Of a stretch of 64,000 bases of DNA, positions 43,356 to 54,402 are shown piece by piece. Numbering within the stretch: the first letter of the stretch is position 1; each line of letters begins with the position of its first letter. The stretch is from Chlorella sorokiniana (lineage: Eukaryota; Chlorophyta; Trebouxiophyceae; Chlorellales; Chlorellaceae): assembly GCA_025917655.1 (NCBI GenBank), contig CP084613.1, forward strand, positions 2,916,001 through 2,980,000, given 5' to 3'. The notes below the pieces were generated by a model. It made no database searches, was not told the DNA's origin, and saw only the letters and a list, made by a program, of their open reading frames with translations. The translations under genes and the position numbers were made by a program.

Positions 43356-43969
43356 GGCGGGTGGCGCTCAGGCAAAAGCCACCCGCCGCCGCTGCCGCCA
43401 ACACGAGCAGCTACTGCTGGCACAGGCTACAACCTGAGCGCTGTGTCGGATGAAGAAGTCGCTCTATGTGCTTTCGCCCGGAAACGAAGACTGTTGGCGG
43501 GGGATGCCGTCACTATGAACTACTCGAGCAGTGAGCTTGCAGCGAGCCTGAGCCTCGTTGAGTGGCGAGCTGGGCAACTGAACAAACCGAGTGCGCCAAC
43601 GAGGGAGCCTAACGCCATTCGGCGTGTGCCCATTCATGGCTTTCGCGGGTGGTTCCGTACTGCCTGGAGTTTGCCAACGTACACGTTCACAGGCTACCTT
43701 ACCTGAAGTTGAGGCCCAGTGATTGCCTTAATGCCCGGTAAGGCAGGAGGCTGACAGCCTATCCAGCCGCGGCGCAACCATTGGCGGCAGCCGCGGCGCA
43801 ACCATTGGCGGCAGCCGCCGGCTGGCAGCGCGGGGTTCGCCTGCCACCACCAGCCAACCTGCCAGTTCATGTTTGGTCACAGGGTGGGTAGGATACCGGA
43901 CAAAAAAGAAGAAACCAGCATTGCGCTGCGCAGCGAGGGTGCGAGGTTCGCCGTCGTCGTGGAGCCCGC
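43356..43969. other. tandem intergenic stretch with a weak ORF
   Basis: Promoter side of the copper ATPase (-) and 3' side of EMC1 (-). An 87-codon open frame on the plus strand (43443-43706, starting MSDEEVALCAFARKRRL) has no homology I recognise; it lies 88 bases from the ATPase start and is more likely UTR or promoter than a gene. A 24-base tandem repeat lies at 43764-43811. Confidence 0.4.
43764..43811. repeat. 24-bp tandem repeat, two exact copies plus a partial third
   Basis: The unit begins cagccgcggcgcaaccattg and ends gcgg. Two exact copies are followed by about 10 bases of a third. It lies about 160 bases downstream of the EMC1 stop codon. Confidence 0.92.
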
Positions 43970-46900
43970 TCACTGCCACTTGGCCTTGAGCACGCCGCGC
44001 TTCTGCAGGCGGCTGAGCACCGCGGTGGAACCAAACAGGGCCAGCAGGATGAGGACCAGCAGTGCATAGGGGAAGTCGTCCGGCACCATGTCGAAGCTCC
44101 TGCGGGTGGGTGGGGGCGTTGCTCAGGTAGGGCTGGAGATAACACATGAAGGGGCTGCTCATCAGAAAGGCTGTCGCTGGGTGAAGGGCAGGCAAGTAGC
44201 GGACTGTACAAGCCTATCTAACAGGGGGCGGGGGGATGGGGGACAGGGCCTCTCGCAACGCTCGCAGGCACTGCCCTGCGTAAGGCTGCCCTGTGCAGCC
44301 AGCGCTGGGATGTGTGGAGGCCCCTCCCTGTGCAGCCTCACTTTGAGGGTGTGAGGCGCGTGTAGAAGAGGTCCAGCCCGTGCGCCAGCATCAGCTGCGT
44401 GGACTCCAGCTCAGCAGCCTCCACCGCCACGCCCCGCAGCCGCTTCACCTCTCGGTCCAGCGTGGCAAACATGGTGCTGCACGCGGGCGCGGCGGGGGCA
44501 TGGAGGGGCGAGGGACGGTGGGGAGGCTGTCCGGCAAGGGCAGCCTCAATCGGGAGGCGGCAGCGCAGCGAGGCGCGGCAGTGTGTGGCGCGTCAAAGCA
44601 GCAGGCATGAGGCGGTGCTGCCCCAGGCCGGCCCCCTCACCCCGCCAGCGGCAGCTCGGGCTGGTAGGCGGGCAGCCCCTCCGCCGCCTGCTCCGGGGTG
44701 GGCTTCTGGCCGGGCGGTACGATGGGGCGGCGGGGGTCCAGGAAGCGGCGGTCCAGCAGCGCCACCTGGCCGCCAGCACCCAGCAGCAGCACCTGCTTGG
44801 CGGTGCTGCCGCGTGCGGAGCGCGTCACCGCCAGCCCCGACACCGGCAGGCGCGCAAGGAAGGTCTGGCTGCCGGCCTCCAGCGGCGGCACGTCCCAGGA
44901 GCTGGCGGTGGCGTTGGTCTCGGCAAAGGCCAGGTCAGCCACCCTGCGGCCGGGGGTCCCTGGGTCAGGCAGGGGTGCCGCACGCTGCCGACATGTATGG
45001 CTGACGGGGGACAGAGCCAGCGTGGCATGCGCAGCACCGAAGCGGCTGGCTGACCTGAGGGTGGTGGGCGAGGCATCAAAGAGCTCCAGCGAGGCCACCT
45101 GCCAGCGGTGCGCCTCCACCCCCAGAAGTGGTAGGCCGCCATGTTCTCGCTCAGCACCGCGTGCACCGGGCCGCACGCGCCCTGCAGGCACGGGGCGGAC
45201 GGGCGGGCGGTCATGCGCAGCATTCATCAAAGAGGAGGGCTGAAAGAGAATGATGCCTCGACGGCACGCGCACGGCAGGCCCGCGAGCGCTCTGCCAGCC
45301 GACCCGCATGCCCCCGCGAGCCACCGGTCCAGCTGGCAGCCACCTGGTGGGTCTGGCTGTGCAGCACGCGCCCGGTCACCGCGTCCAGCAGCACCACCGT
45401 CAGCGAGGGCTCCCCGCCCGCGCGCTCCGCCGCCGCAGCGGAGGGCCACCCCACCGCCACCAGCAGCGTGTTGGGGTTCAGATACTTGAACTTGATCTGG
45501 CCGCTGCCCACGACGCGGGCGGGGCTGAACACAGCCTCGCCGGGGTGTGCGCAGCGACGGTCAGGATGGAGGGGCCGCCGGGGTGGGGGCGCCAGCGCCG
45601 CCGACCACCGCTCCTCCACCACGCCCGCCTCTGCAACGCGCGGCAAGCAGCAGCACGACGTGGTCGGCATGCGGGCAGAGCGGCTCCAGGTGGGTCAGGC
45701 AAGGGCACGCCCGGGGCAGGCACAGTCACAGCCAGAGGCAGGCAATGTCCAACCCAGCCCCCCACCTGTGAAGCCCAGGCCTGTCAGCGTGCCCGCCGCC
45801 GCATCCACACGCCAGAAGGCGAGCCCCGGGAGCGCCTGCGCAAAGGCGGCCTGCGCTGCCGCCGTGTCTGGCAGCAGGCGAGCGGCGCCGCCGGTGCCGG
45901 GCGGCACCGCCACGTACACGCGCTGGTCGGCGGTGCCGTCATGGGCGGGGGCCGGCAGGGGCAGCAGGTCGGCGGCTTCCAGCGGGGCCGCCAGCCGCTG
46001 CTGCACGGCGCCGGTGTGGGCGTTGAGGACGGTGGCAGTGGTGGCGCCGCCGCCCACAGCAATCGCAGCCACCTGCGGCCCAGGGAGCGGCGCTGGCACC
46101 CCGGATCAGCTCGCACCTTACTTGCGCCCAGGCCCAGCCGCGCTGCACGGCGGCAGCAAGCGCAGCCGCCCGCGGCGCCGCCCCACGCCCAGGCCGCCCG
46201 CCCCAGCTTGCCTCAATGTCGTGCTGCACGTCGTGGGGGACCCGCCACAGCGCCAGCCTGGCGGGTGCCTCCCGCCGCCCAAAGTCCACGCTCCACAGCA
46301 CGCGTCCGTCACCGTTGTGCAGCGCCAGCACCTTGCCCCCCCCGCCGTCAGCACCACCGCCTGCTTGCGGAAGCCGTCTGCGGGGAGGCGGGGGTAGGGA
46401 GAGGAGGTCGTCGAACACCCATCCCACTCAGCCTTCCTGGTGCACCCGGGTCCTGTCTCCGCAGCCTTGCTGGCGTCAAAGAAACTGGAAGAGCCGCAGG
46501 CACAACAGACCTCACTTCTTAAAGCGCATGTCCCCGGGACAGGCCCCCGCACCCCCTTCACACCTCCCCCTACCCCCACACCACCCCCACACCTCATGTT
46601 TACACAGTGCTCCGGATGCCCACGCTCACCCGGGTCGCGGGTGGGCCTCAGCTTGTCGTTGGTCAGCGCTCGGTGGCGCTCCAGCGCGGCGCGCTCCTCG
46701 GGCGTCAGCAGCACCGTGTTGAGCAGCACGGAGGCCTGCAGCTTGAGGGAGAGCAGCTGCGCGCGCAGCGACTCCCCCAGGCTGGGCTGGGAGGCCAGCC
46801 ACTGCGCCTCGTTCTCCGGGGTGGGCGCCGCCAGGTCGGTGAACAGCACGTCTGCGGCGGCACAGAGCGGGCAACGACAGGATGGGAGGCTGAGCCCCGC

Positions 46901-48431
46901 ACGGCAGAGGGCAGACGCATCGCGCAGCCTTCCTGCGGAGCCTGTCCAGTCCCGGCAGCTGTGCGTGTGAGCACCAAGGGGTGGGGGGCGGCGGCGCACC
47001 CGTGACGGAGGCCAGCTCCTCGTGGCGCAGCCAGGCCGCCTGCCCATCCCTCACCAGCGCCAGGCTGTCGTCCTCAAACACCACCAGCTGCCTGCAGGGG
47101 GACGGCAGGGGCTGCTGCCACAGCTGAGCAGCCGCATGGACAAGCTCGGCAGCTGGGCAGAGCTTGGCGGCTGCCAGCGGGCGCATGCTTCCTGCAGGCG
47201 TACCGGAGGGTGCCTGCCGCGGGGAGCGGCGGCGGCAAACAGGGCAGCCACGCCCACCGCCTCGCCCCCACCAGCCGCGGCGCCAGCCCTGCCACCGCCT
47301 CCTGCTGCTGCAGCATGCTGCCGTCTGCTGCGGACCACACCTGCAGGCGCAAGCCTGCTGCGTCGGGGTGGCAAAGGCCACCAGGGGCGTGCCGTCGTGG
47401 CGGGGAAGCAGCCCGAGGCGGTCGCCCCAGGCAGGAAAGCCGCGGCGGATGCGCCGCCGCTGCCATCCAGCGCCAGAACGGCGGCGCCCCCGCTGCCTGC
47501 AGCACCGCGTGCGAGCCGCAGCTGCCTGGCAGCAGCTTGGCCTGCGCGGCATCGGCGCCAGCCGGCAGCAGGGACGCCACGGCCTGGCACGACGCGCCCT
47601 TCCCGCCAGCCCCAGCGCAGAGCTTGCTGCCATCTGCAGACAGCGCCGCCAAGGAGGCTGCGCTGGGCTGGGAGCTGCTGGACGGGCTGCCATCCTGCTG
47701 CGCCACCTGGCCCTCGCCAGAGATGTGGGTGGAGGCAGGGCTGGCCCCCAGCGGCAGCGCCCACACGCCGCCATCGGCAGCAGGGAACAGCCTGACGGGG
47801 CTGCTGCCGACGGGTGCGCTCCACAGAGCCCGACCATCTGCTGCGTCAAAGGCCTGCAGGCAGGAAGGCGCGCTGGGCAAGCGGTGACGCGAGGCGCCAG
47901 CACGCGCATGCTGCGGCGCGGCTTCAGCACAGGTCCCTGCAAGCGCACGCGTGGACTCTGCAAGCTGGATCTCACCTGGACGCTGCCTGCCACAGCCACG
48001 GCCACTGCGCTGCTGCCTACAGCTGCCAGGTCAGCGCCACCTGCACCTCCTTCGCTGCCGCCCAGCGCGGCAGCCCACACGGCGGCCCCCGTCTCGGCAT
48101 CCCAGGCCAGCAGCTGGCTGCCGTCGCCAGACAGGGTGACCACGTGGCGGCGCAGCACTACCATGTGCGTGAAGGCGTCGCCCTCTGCCAGCACACGGCG
48201 CCACAGCAGCTTGCCGTCGGTGGGCGACAGCGCCGCCACGACCCCTGCCTCAGACGCCACGTACAGGCGGGCGCGGGGCTTGCTGACGAGCTGCGCGAGC
48301 TTGACTCGACCCACGTACTGTTGCATCCAGTCATACTGCCCCGCCTGGTCCTGGTAGATGGCTGAAACGGAGAGTGGCCCGGCAGAACACAGCAGGAGGA
48401 GGGCTGCAACCACTGCAGCCGCTGGCCGCAT
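43970..48431 (-). CDS. EMC1: ER membrane protein complex subunit 1
   Basis: Large luminal subunit of the EMC insertase, which places tail-anchored and multipass proteins in the ER membrane. ATG 48431-48429 begins a signal peptide (AAAVVAALLLLCSAGPLSVS, cut before IYQDQAGQYDW). The N-terminal PQQ-like beta-propeller shows as VKLAQLVSKPRARLYVASEA, ALSPTDGKLLWRRVLAEG, HVVTLSGDGSQLLAWDAETG and FDAADGRALWSAPV. Conserved C-terminal (DUF1620-type) pieces are VLALHNGDGRVLWSVDFGR, IKFKYLNPNTLLVAVG, LLDAVTGRVLHSQTHQ, GPVHAVLSENMAAYHFWG and PPLEAGSQTFLARLPVSGLA. The last exon gives the membrane anchor DFPYALLVLILLALFGSTAV, then VLKAKWQ before TGA 43972-43970. Many exons; frame slips are likely between 46100 and 46400 and near 47500. 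Divergent from the RCC1 gene. Confidence 0.92.
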
Positions 48432-48757
48432 CGTGGGTAACAGCTTCTGCGTCTTGAATGTTAATCAACGCGCCTGGCTTGCTGTGTGACATACAAGAAT
48501 AAATGATGGCCGATCAAAGGTCGCCTAGCTCCTCCTGATTAGGTGCATCATATTGTTTTTCAATGGCTCACACGGCTGTCCACATGATAGTGATCCCCTC
48601 CTCCCTCACGACTCGGCGTACCTCTCCCAAGTACCGTGCTCCGGGCCTCCGTTTTGCACATTTGTCCCATTGAAACGCAAATTCACCAGCCTGCATTTTT
48701 TCTATTGCATGCAGAACTTGTACACTCCACTGCAGGGCCACAACCCTTGACCCGAGA
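48432..48757. promoter_or_regulatory. divergent promoter region
   Basis: 326 AT-richer bases between EMC1 (-) and the RCC1-repeat gene (+), with ACAAGAATAAATGATGG near 48493 and CATCATATTGTTTTTC near 48546. No certain element is identified. Confidence 0.4.
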
Positions 48758-50395
48758 ATGTCGCGAGGGTTGCGGCGAGTGTTGTGCACCTTTGGCAATG
48801 GGGATTGCGGTCGGCTGGGTCACTCCTTGGCGGATCACGCATCCGAGGAGCTTCCCAGGTTGGTGGGAGCCCTCAGCCACACGCCCCTGAAGACGGTGGG
48901 CGTGCGGCGGCGCCCACACAGTGGCGTTGGATGAGCAGGGCACCGTGTATTCGTGGGGGCTGAACGACAGAGGGCAGCTGGGGCATGACCGTGAGGTGAA
49001 CGAGGTTGGCTTGCCAGCAGAAGTGCCAGTGCCAGAGCGCGTGGTGGCCCTTGCGGCTGGCCACTTCCACACCCTGTGCGTCGGCGAGAGCGGCTGCATC
49101 TGGAGCTTTGGTTGCAATGGCTACGGACAGCTCGGCTTGGGAAAGGATGTGGTGCTGGTGCGGGAGCCACGCCTGGTCAAGGCATTGCAAGGTGACATGG
49201 CAGTCGGTTTGTGGGGAGGCTGGCAGATGAGGAGAAACTGGAAGTCCCGACCATCGATTCATGCTTGTTCGCTTGCAGACACCAAGGTGGTCGCAGTTGC
49301 AGCTGGGCAGCAGCACTCATTGGCGCTTACGGCGGGCGGGGAGGTGTTTAGCTGGGGCAACGCAGCCAACGGTCGGCTGGGCCACGGCAGCAGCCCCAAG
49401 CGTCGCCTGTTTGGCAGCAGCATCGAGTTTGTGCCGCGCCTCGTACGAGCGTTTGAAGCCCTGCAAGTGCAGCAGGTGGAGTGCCGTCTGCATCTGCTCG
49501 CGGAGCTGCCAGCCTGCCGTGCTGGCATGCTGGGCGTCACCTCAGCGGTGCTGGTGCCTCGCAGGTCTGTGCGGGCCAGATGCACTCGGCGGCAGTCAGC
49601 TCCTCCGGCGACGCCTTCCTCTGGGGCTACGGCCGCTTCAACCAGCTGGGCCTGGGCGACACCCGGGACGAGGCTTCGCCGACGCCGCTGCCGGCGCTGA
49701 AGGGCGGGACGGCCGCGCTGGCCTGCGGCTCGCTGCACACGCTTGCGCTGCTGCATGGCGGCGACGTCATGGCGTGGGGCGCCAACCAGGCAAGTCAAGA
49801 GGAGCAGGGCGCTGACAACCTCGATGGATGCATGCCTCAGCGCGCAGCAAGCCTGTGCAGGGAGCGGCTGATCATTGCAGACCCTGCCCCCGCTGCACGC
49901 AGAATGGCGTGCTAGGGCTGGGCCACCAGGCGCAGCAGCAGCCGCGGCTGCCCTCCAGGGTGCCCGCCCTGTCGGCGGCACAAGTGTCGGCAGGATGGAA
50001 GCACTCGGCGGCCGTGACGGGCAGCGGCCAGCTGTATACCTGGGGCTGGGGCGGCAGCCAAGGTGAGGGCGGGCGCATGCCGCCCGCCATGCAGCGCAAG
50101 CCAGCCGCCGCAGGGGGTGCCGCTCAAGCACTGAGGGGTGCCCGCGAGGCGCCACCTGCCCGCAGGCTCGTCGCTGTCGTTCGAGGGGCGGTCGGGCACC
50201 GGCGGCCAGCTGGGCCACGGCAACGACTTTGACTACTGGGCGCCCCAGCACGTGGAGTGGCTGCAGCTCACTGACACAGACTGGGCCAGGCAGCATGGCG
50301 ACGACGGCGGCCTGGCGTGGCGCGTGCACGAGGTGTCCTGCGGCCTCAACCACACCGCCGCGATTGTGGAGCTGGGGCCGGGCCTGGCTGCCTGA
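48758..50395 (+). CDS. RCC1-repeat beta-propeller protein
   Basis: Seven-bladed RCC1-like propeller. Repeats in order: CTFGNGDCGRLGHS, VYSWGLNDRGQLGHD, GCIWSFGCNGYGQLGLG, GEVFSWGNAANGRLGHG, DAFLWGYGRFNQLGLGD, DVMAWGANQ joined to NGVLGLGHQ, and GQLYTWGWGG with GTGGQLGHGNDFDYW. Interleaved 'SAGWKHSAAV'-type strands recur. Start ATG 48758 (MSRGLRRVL) fits the first blade directly. One extra G near 48900 breaks TVACGGAHTVALDEQ. The protein is short (about 400 residues) with no added domain, so it could be a Ran-GEF relative or a UVR8-like protein. It has a single GWKH site instead of the repeated GWRHT motif of UVR8, so I do not call UVR8. Ends ELGPGLAA. Confidence 0.85.
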
Positions 50396-50442
50396 ACCTG
50401 CACGACGTGCTTGCGCTGCGCGTGTACCTTGCTGGCCGGACT

Positions 50443-50520
50443 GGCCCGGGCCCCACTTGTGTTGCATCTCTCAGTCCCCATGGCCCGGGCCTCTCGTATG
50501 TTGCATCACTCGGTCCCAAT
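50443..50520. repeat. 39-bp imperfect tandem repeat
   Basis: Two 39-base units, 50443-50481 and 50482-50520, both beginning ggcccgggcc and both holding tgttgcatc and gtccc. The first eight bases of the ATPase-unrelated 3' region start just upstream; the repeat lies between the convergent stop codons of the RCC1 and TPR genes. Confidence 0.8.
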
Positions 50521-50546
50521 GGTTGGACAGTGGCACACGCCCATCC

Positions 50547-51715
50547 TCACTCGCGCCCGTCCTGGATGGCCAGCAAGCGCTGCATGGCGGCCTCCAGCTT
50601 GGGCGGCCAGCGCGTGCTGCTGCGGATCCACCCCCAGTCGCCCCAGCGCTCGTCCTGCGCCAGCGCCCGCACCAGCTGCTCCTCCGCGCGCTCCGCATTC
50701 CCCTGGGACCACTCCACCGCCGCAAGCGCCGCGTGGGCCTCCCGTAGTTGCCGTACTTGCGGCTCACGCCCTGCATCAGCCGTCGAGCCCCCGCCACGTC
50801 GTCCTGTTGGAACATCAGGGTCGCCTGGCGCAGCCGGTAGCCTGCAGGCGGGGGGTGGGGGAGGATGGTGCCCCGCGGCTGCCTGTGCGGCCGCTTCCAG
50901 GACACAGGGCGCCAGCAGGGCGGCAGCACTCTTGGCTGCCCCACCTGCCAGCCCGGGCGCCAGATCCGCCGCCGTGGTAAAGTCTGTGAGGGCCGCTGCG
51001 TAGTCTCCCAGGCGCACGTGGATGTTGCCGCGGTCAAACCAGGCCGCAAACTCGGCAGGGTCCAGCTCGATGGCGCGGTCGCAGTCGGCCGCCGCCGACC
51101 GCCACAGCGCTAGGGCGCCCGTAGGGTCGCCGCCGGCTGCCGCCTGAACCCCCAGCGTTTCCTTGGCGATGGCACGGTTGAGGTATGGCACGGGCGCGTC
51201 GGGCGCCAGCTGCGTCGCGCGGTCATAGTCGCGCACCGCCTGCGCCGCGTCGCCCTGCTGCTGGTGCACGTTGCCCAGGTTGCTGTGCACGCTGGCAGAT
51301 TCAGGGTTCTCCAGCAGGTATATCTTGAAGAAGCGCTCCGCGTCGTCCAGCCTGCCCTCGTTGGCGGCGCGCAGCCCTGCGCCGTTCAGTTGAGGTTACT
51401 CGACGTGTGAGCAGCACAACACCAGCATTGCCTCGTCGCGAGCTCTTGCATCAACTGCTGACCACATTCAGCTCACCCGCTTGCAAGCTTGCAGAATCTA
51501 CATCTTCCACGCGCACATTGTATGCGCAGGCGGCTGGCGGGGATGCCAGCAGGACAGCCGCGGCAAGGATGCCCAGGGGCGCACCCGCCAGCGGGTGCAA
51601 CCACCGTGGTTCCGCAGCCTGTGCGCGTGGCTGTTGCTGGATCAAGCTAGCTTGTATACTACAGTGTGATCGCCTGATGTTACTCCAATTGCAGTGGGTC
51701 TGCAGGGAGACCATG
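50547..51715 (-). CDS. TPR protein with lumen-type or secretory leader
   Basis: Starting at ATG 51715-51713, a Gln/Arg-containing leader is followed by a hydrophobic signal: LGILAAAVLLASPPAACA, with an Ala-x-Ala-type cleavage site before YNVRVEDVDSAS. The next exons give GLRAANEGRLDDAERFFKIY and then TPR pairs: SNLGNVHQQQGDAAQAVRDY, AIELDPAEFAAWFDRGNIHV, LGDYAAALTDFTTAADLAPG. Further helices are MFQQDDVAGARRLMQGVSRK and EAHAALAAVEWSQGNAERAE. It ends IRSSTRWPPKLEAAMQRLLA plus IQDGRE at TGA 50549-50547. The bipartite leader suggests the thylakoid lumen; ER entry is the alternative. TPRs bind partner proteins, here unknown. Two frame slips are possible near 50740 and 51390. Confidence 0.75.
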
Positions 51716-52295
51716 TTCACCTAGACTGCCTGCGAGACAACTGGTGATCTTGGGCGTGATGGAGTACCGCCGAATCGACCAAGCAAAGCGCCCCATTCCA
51801 GTGGAGGATGGGCAGCTTGGGCGGGCAGGCTTGTACCTGGAGTCTGCTGCCGTACGCCATCGAGAATGCCAAGAGAGGGACTCTCGCATTCTTCACTTTC
51901 CTAAAAAGCTCGCGATCCAGTTGAAGTGGGTGTCGGAAGGCGTGATCAGCCAGCAATAGGCTCCCAGTGCTCTGTGATTGATCAGTCGCTCTGCTCTTGG
52001 GATTCATATGTGTCAGGCCGCGTAGAACAGCATTTGAAGGTCCCATACAAGCACCTGACGGCAACATAAAAGCGCCGGTGCGGAGGTCCCACAGGATCAC
52101 AGTGGGACCCGAGTCTTCAGCCCCTGGTCCATGCCCACAACGTGCAACAGACACAGACATGCAATATTATCGCTTGTTCCCTGCGCAAAGGATGGGGCGG
52201 CACCATCGCAGGGAGGCAGCAGCCGTGGCGCCCGCTGCCTTGCTTTTTTGGGTGACCTGGCCAAAGTGTGAGCTTGGCTTGTTTTTGCAGGCACC
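51716..52295. promoter_or_regulatory. divergent promoter region and probable 5' UTR intron
   Basis: Stretch between the TPR gene (-) and the UBX gene (+), of lower GC than the flanking genes. A strong acceptor (GTTTTTGCAG) sits six bases before the UBX start codon, implying a 5' UTR intron. A 147-codon open frame runs on the minus strand (51717-52160) with one WD40-like phrase (TVILWDLRTGAF); I leave it uncalled. Confidence 0.45.
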
Positions 52296-54170
52296 ATGGA
52301 CGAGAAGGTGGCTCAGTTCATCTCCATCACCAATGCCAGTGAAAGCACAGCCGCCTTCTACTTGGAGAGCTGCGGCGGCGACGTGGAGCAGGCGGTGCAG
52401 AGCTTCTTCGACAGCGGCGGCGCGGTTGAGGCTGCCCAGCCACCCGCCGCGCCAGCTTCAGGGCCTCCTTCGCTGCTTGCCGAGGCAGCTGCAGCCCGCG
52501 CCGCACGTACCGCCGGTGCAGGCAGCTCGGAGGCTGGGCCCAGCAGCAGCCGCCCGGCACGTGGCAGCGGGGCTGGCGGCCGCTCGGCGGCAGGGAATGT
52601 GAGGGGTCTGGGTGACCTGGGGGTGGCGAGGAGGATGAGGAGGACGACGACTTCAACGACTACTATGTGGGCGGGGACAAGAGGTGGGCGGGGACCCGGT
52701 GCTGGCTTGGGATGCCTCGTGCGTGCGTCGTGACCGGCAACGGCCCGCCTGCACGCAAGCGTGAGCGCGCAGGAGGTACGGGCTGCCTGCCCACATCGCA
52801 CCCTCTGCTCCCGCCGCAGCGGCCAAGTTGTGCGTGGCGCGCCCAAGGACAAGGATCAGGGCGGGCGGAGGCCGGGCGGCGTGGAAGACATATTTGAGGG
52901 GGCGCGGGCGGCGGGTGCGGAGCAGGGCACCTTCGAGGACATGGAGGATGAGGAGGGGGCGACCGCTTCCGCGCATTCCGCGGCGCCGCCAGGACGCTGG
53001 CAGGTGGGCGGGCATCGAAGGGGTTCGTTGGCTCATGCGCCGCCGTTTGCAGTCGCTGGCGTTTGCAGGTGCAGCCGGCAGGGCTGAGCCCAGGCCAGGG
53101 CGAGCGGTGCTGCAACGGTGCTTGCAGGCGGCGAAGTGGCGCCGCCGCAGCAGCAGCGCCAGGGACCCGAGCGGCGCATGGTGAAGATTGTGTTTTACGC
53201 AAATGGCGTGTTCACAGGTGGGGCCGCGTGCATGTGCCGCGCTTGCATCCCGCCTGGTTGAGTGGCATGTTGGGTTGTGTGTGGAGGCTTGCCTAGGCAT
53301 GCTGGAAGCGCGCCCCAAGGAGTCTGCCCACAGCCAGCACCTCCTCACCGCGGCCCCCCTGTCGCAGTGGACGACGGCGAGCCGCGCTCCATGAGCGACC
53401 CCGCCAACCTGCCCTTCATGGAGGCAATCATGAGGGGCCAGCTGCCCAGGGAGCTCGACCCGGGCGACCCAAACGTGCAGGTGGGGCCTCGGATCGGGGA
53501 AGAAAGGGGGGGCCGGGGGCATGTGTGCGGGAGGCGACGGCCAGACACAAACTCGCAGTGGGCCATTTACAAGCAGTTCCAGTCCAGCAGCGCCCGCCCT
53601 GTTGCCCGTGAGCCTCCAGGCGAGCGCTTGCCCCCTCACCCCCTGCCAGGTCAACGTCAACCTCTTGCGCCGCGACGAGGACTACCAGCCCCCGCGCAGC
53701 CCCGGGTGAAGGCCTTCACAGGCACAGGCTACAAGCTGAGCGGCGGCGACGACGGCGCGGGCACCAGCGCCGCCGCTGGCCCGCCCCCAAATGCAAACCT
53801 GGTCCCCGGTGCGGTGACTTGGGAGGGCGCCGACCCGCTGCAGCCCACCACCAGCATCCAACTGCGCCTGGCGGACGGCACGCGCTTGCGTGCCGAGTTC
53901 AACCTGGCCCACACCGTGGCAGACATCCGCAGGTGGGGGGCCCATCCGGGCGGCTGGCATGGCAGGCACACCATGCCGGGCGCTTGGCGTGTCGCACCCC
54001 TGGCCACTCCTCGATCCCGTGTGGGCGCAGGTTCATCCACGCCTCCCGCCCCGACATGGCGGGCCGCGCCTTCCGCCTGGCCACCGCCTTCCCCCTGCCA
54101 GCTGGACGACGACTCGCAGACGATCGAGGCGGCGGGGCTGGCCAACAGCGTGGTGGTGCAGAAGAACTGA
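52296..54170 (+). CDS. p47/PUX-type Cdc48 adaptor (UBA-SEP-UBX)
   Basis: Adaptor linking the AAA ATPase Cdc48/p97 to ubiquitylated cargo and membrane fusion. ATG 52296 begins a UBA-like domain: MDEKVAQFISITNASESTAA, then FYLESCGGDVEQAVQSFFDS. A disordered acidic region follows (EEDEEDDDFNDYYVGGDK after correcting a slip near 52625; VEDIFEGARAAGAEQGTFED). The SEP domain is at KIVFYANGVFT, VDDGEPRSMSDPANLPFMEA and IMRGQLPRELDPGDPNVQVN. The UBX domain is at TTSIQLRLADGTRLRAEFNL, AHTVADIRRFIHASRPDMAG, AFRLATAFP and QLDDDSQTIEAAGLANSVVV. Ends QKN at TGA 54168-54170. All three p47 domains are present in the usual order. Six or more exons. Confidence 0.92.
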
Positions 54171-54402
54171 GGCTGGCGTGTCACACAGCCTAGCTGCCTG
54201 GCGATCTGAGTGCTGCAGACACATTTTAATCCAAGATTTGCCTGGCTGCGCTCAACGAAAGGCCTGTGTGACCTAGCTGCCATGGCACTGTTGCCAGGCG
54301 GGGCAAACAGCGGGATGCCTGCCTGGTGCCAGGTTTGAGATGCATGCGTATTGGCGATGCTTTACTTGAACGCGCTTCTGTCGAAATTTACTGTGAGCGG
54401 CC
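54171..54402. other. short tandem intergenic stretch
   Basis: 3' UTR of the UBX gene and promoter of the flavoprotein gene, both plus strand. No separate feature is seen. Confidence 0.4.

Noticed and set aside
43443-43706. 87-codon plus-strand open frame near the copper ATPase start
   Set aside because: No homology and no codon structure; it lies where the ATPase promoter must be.
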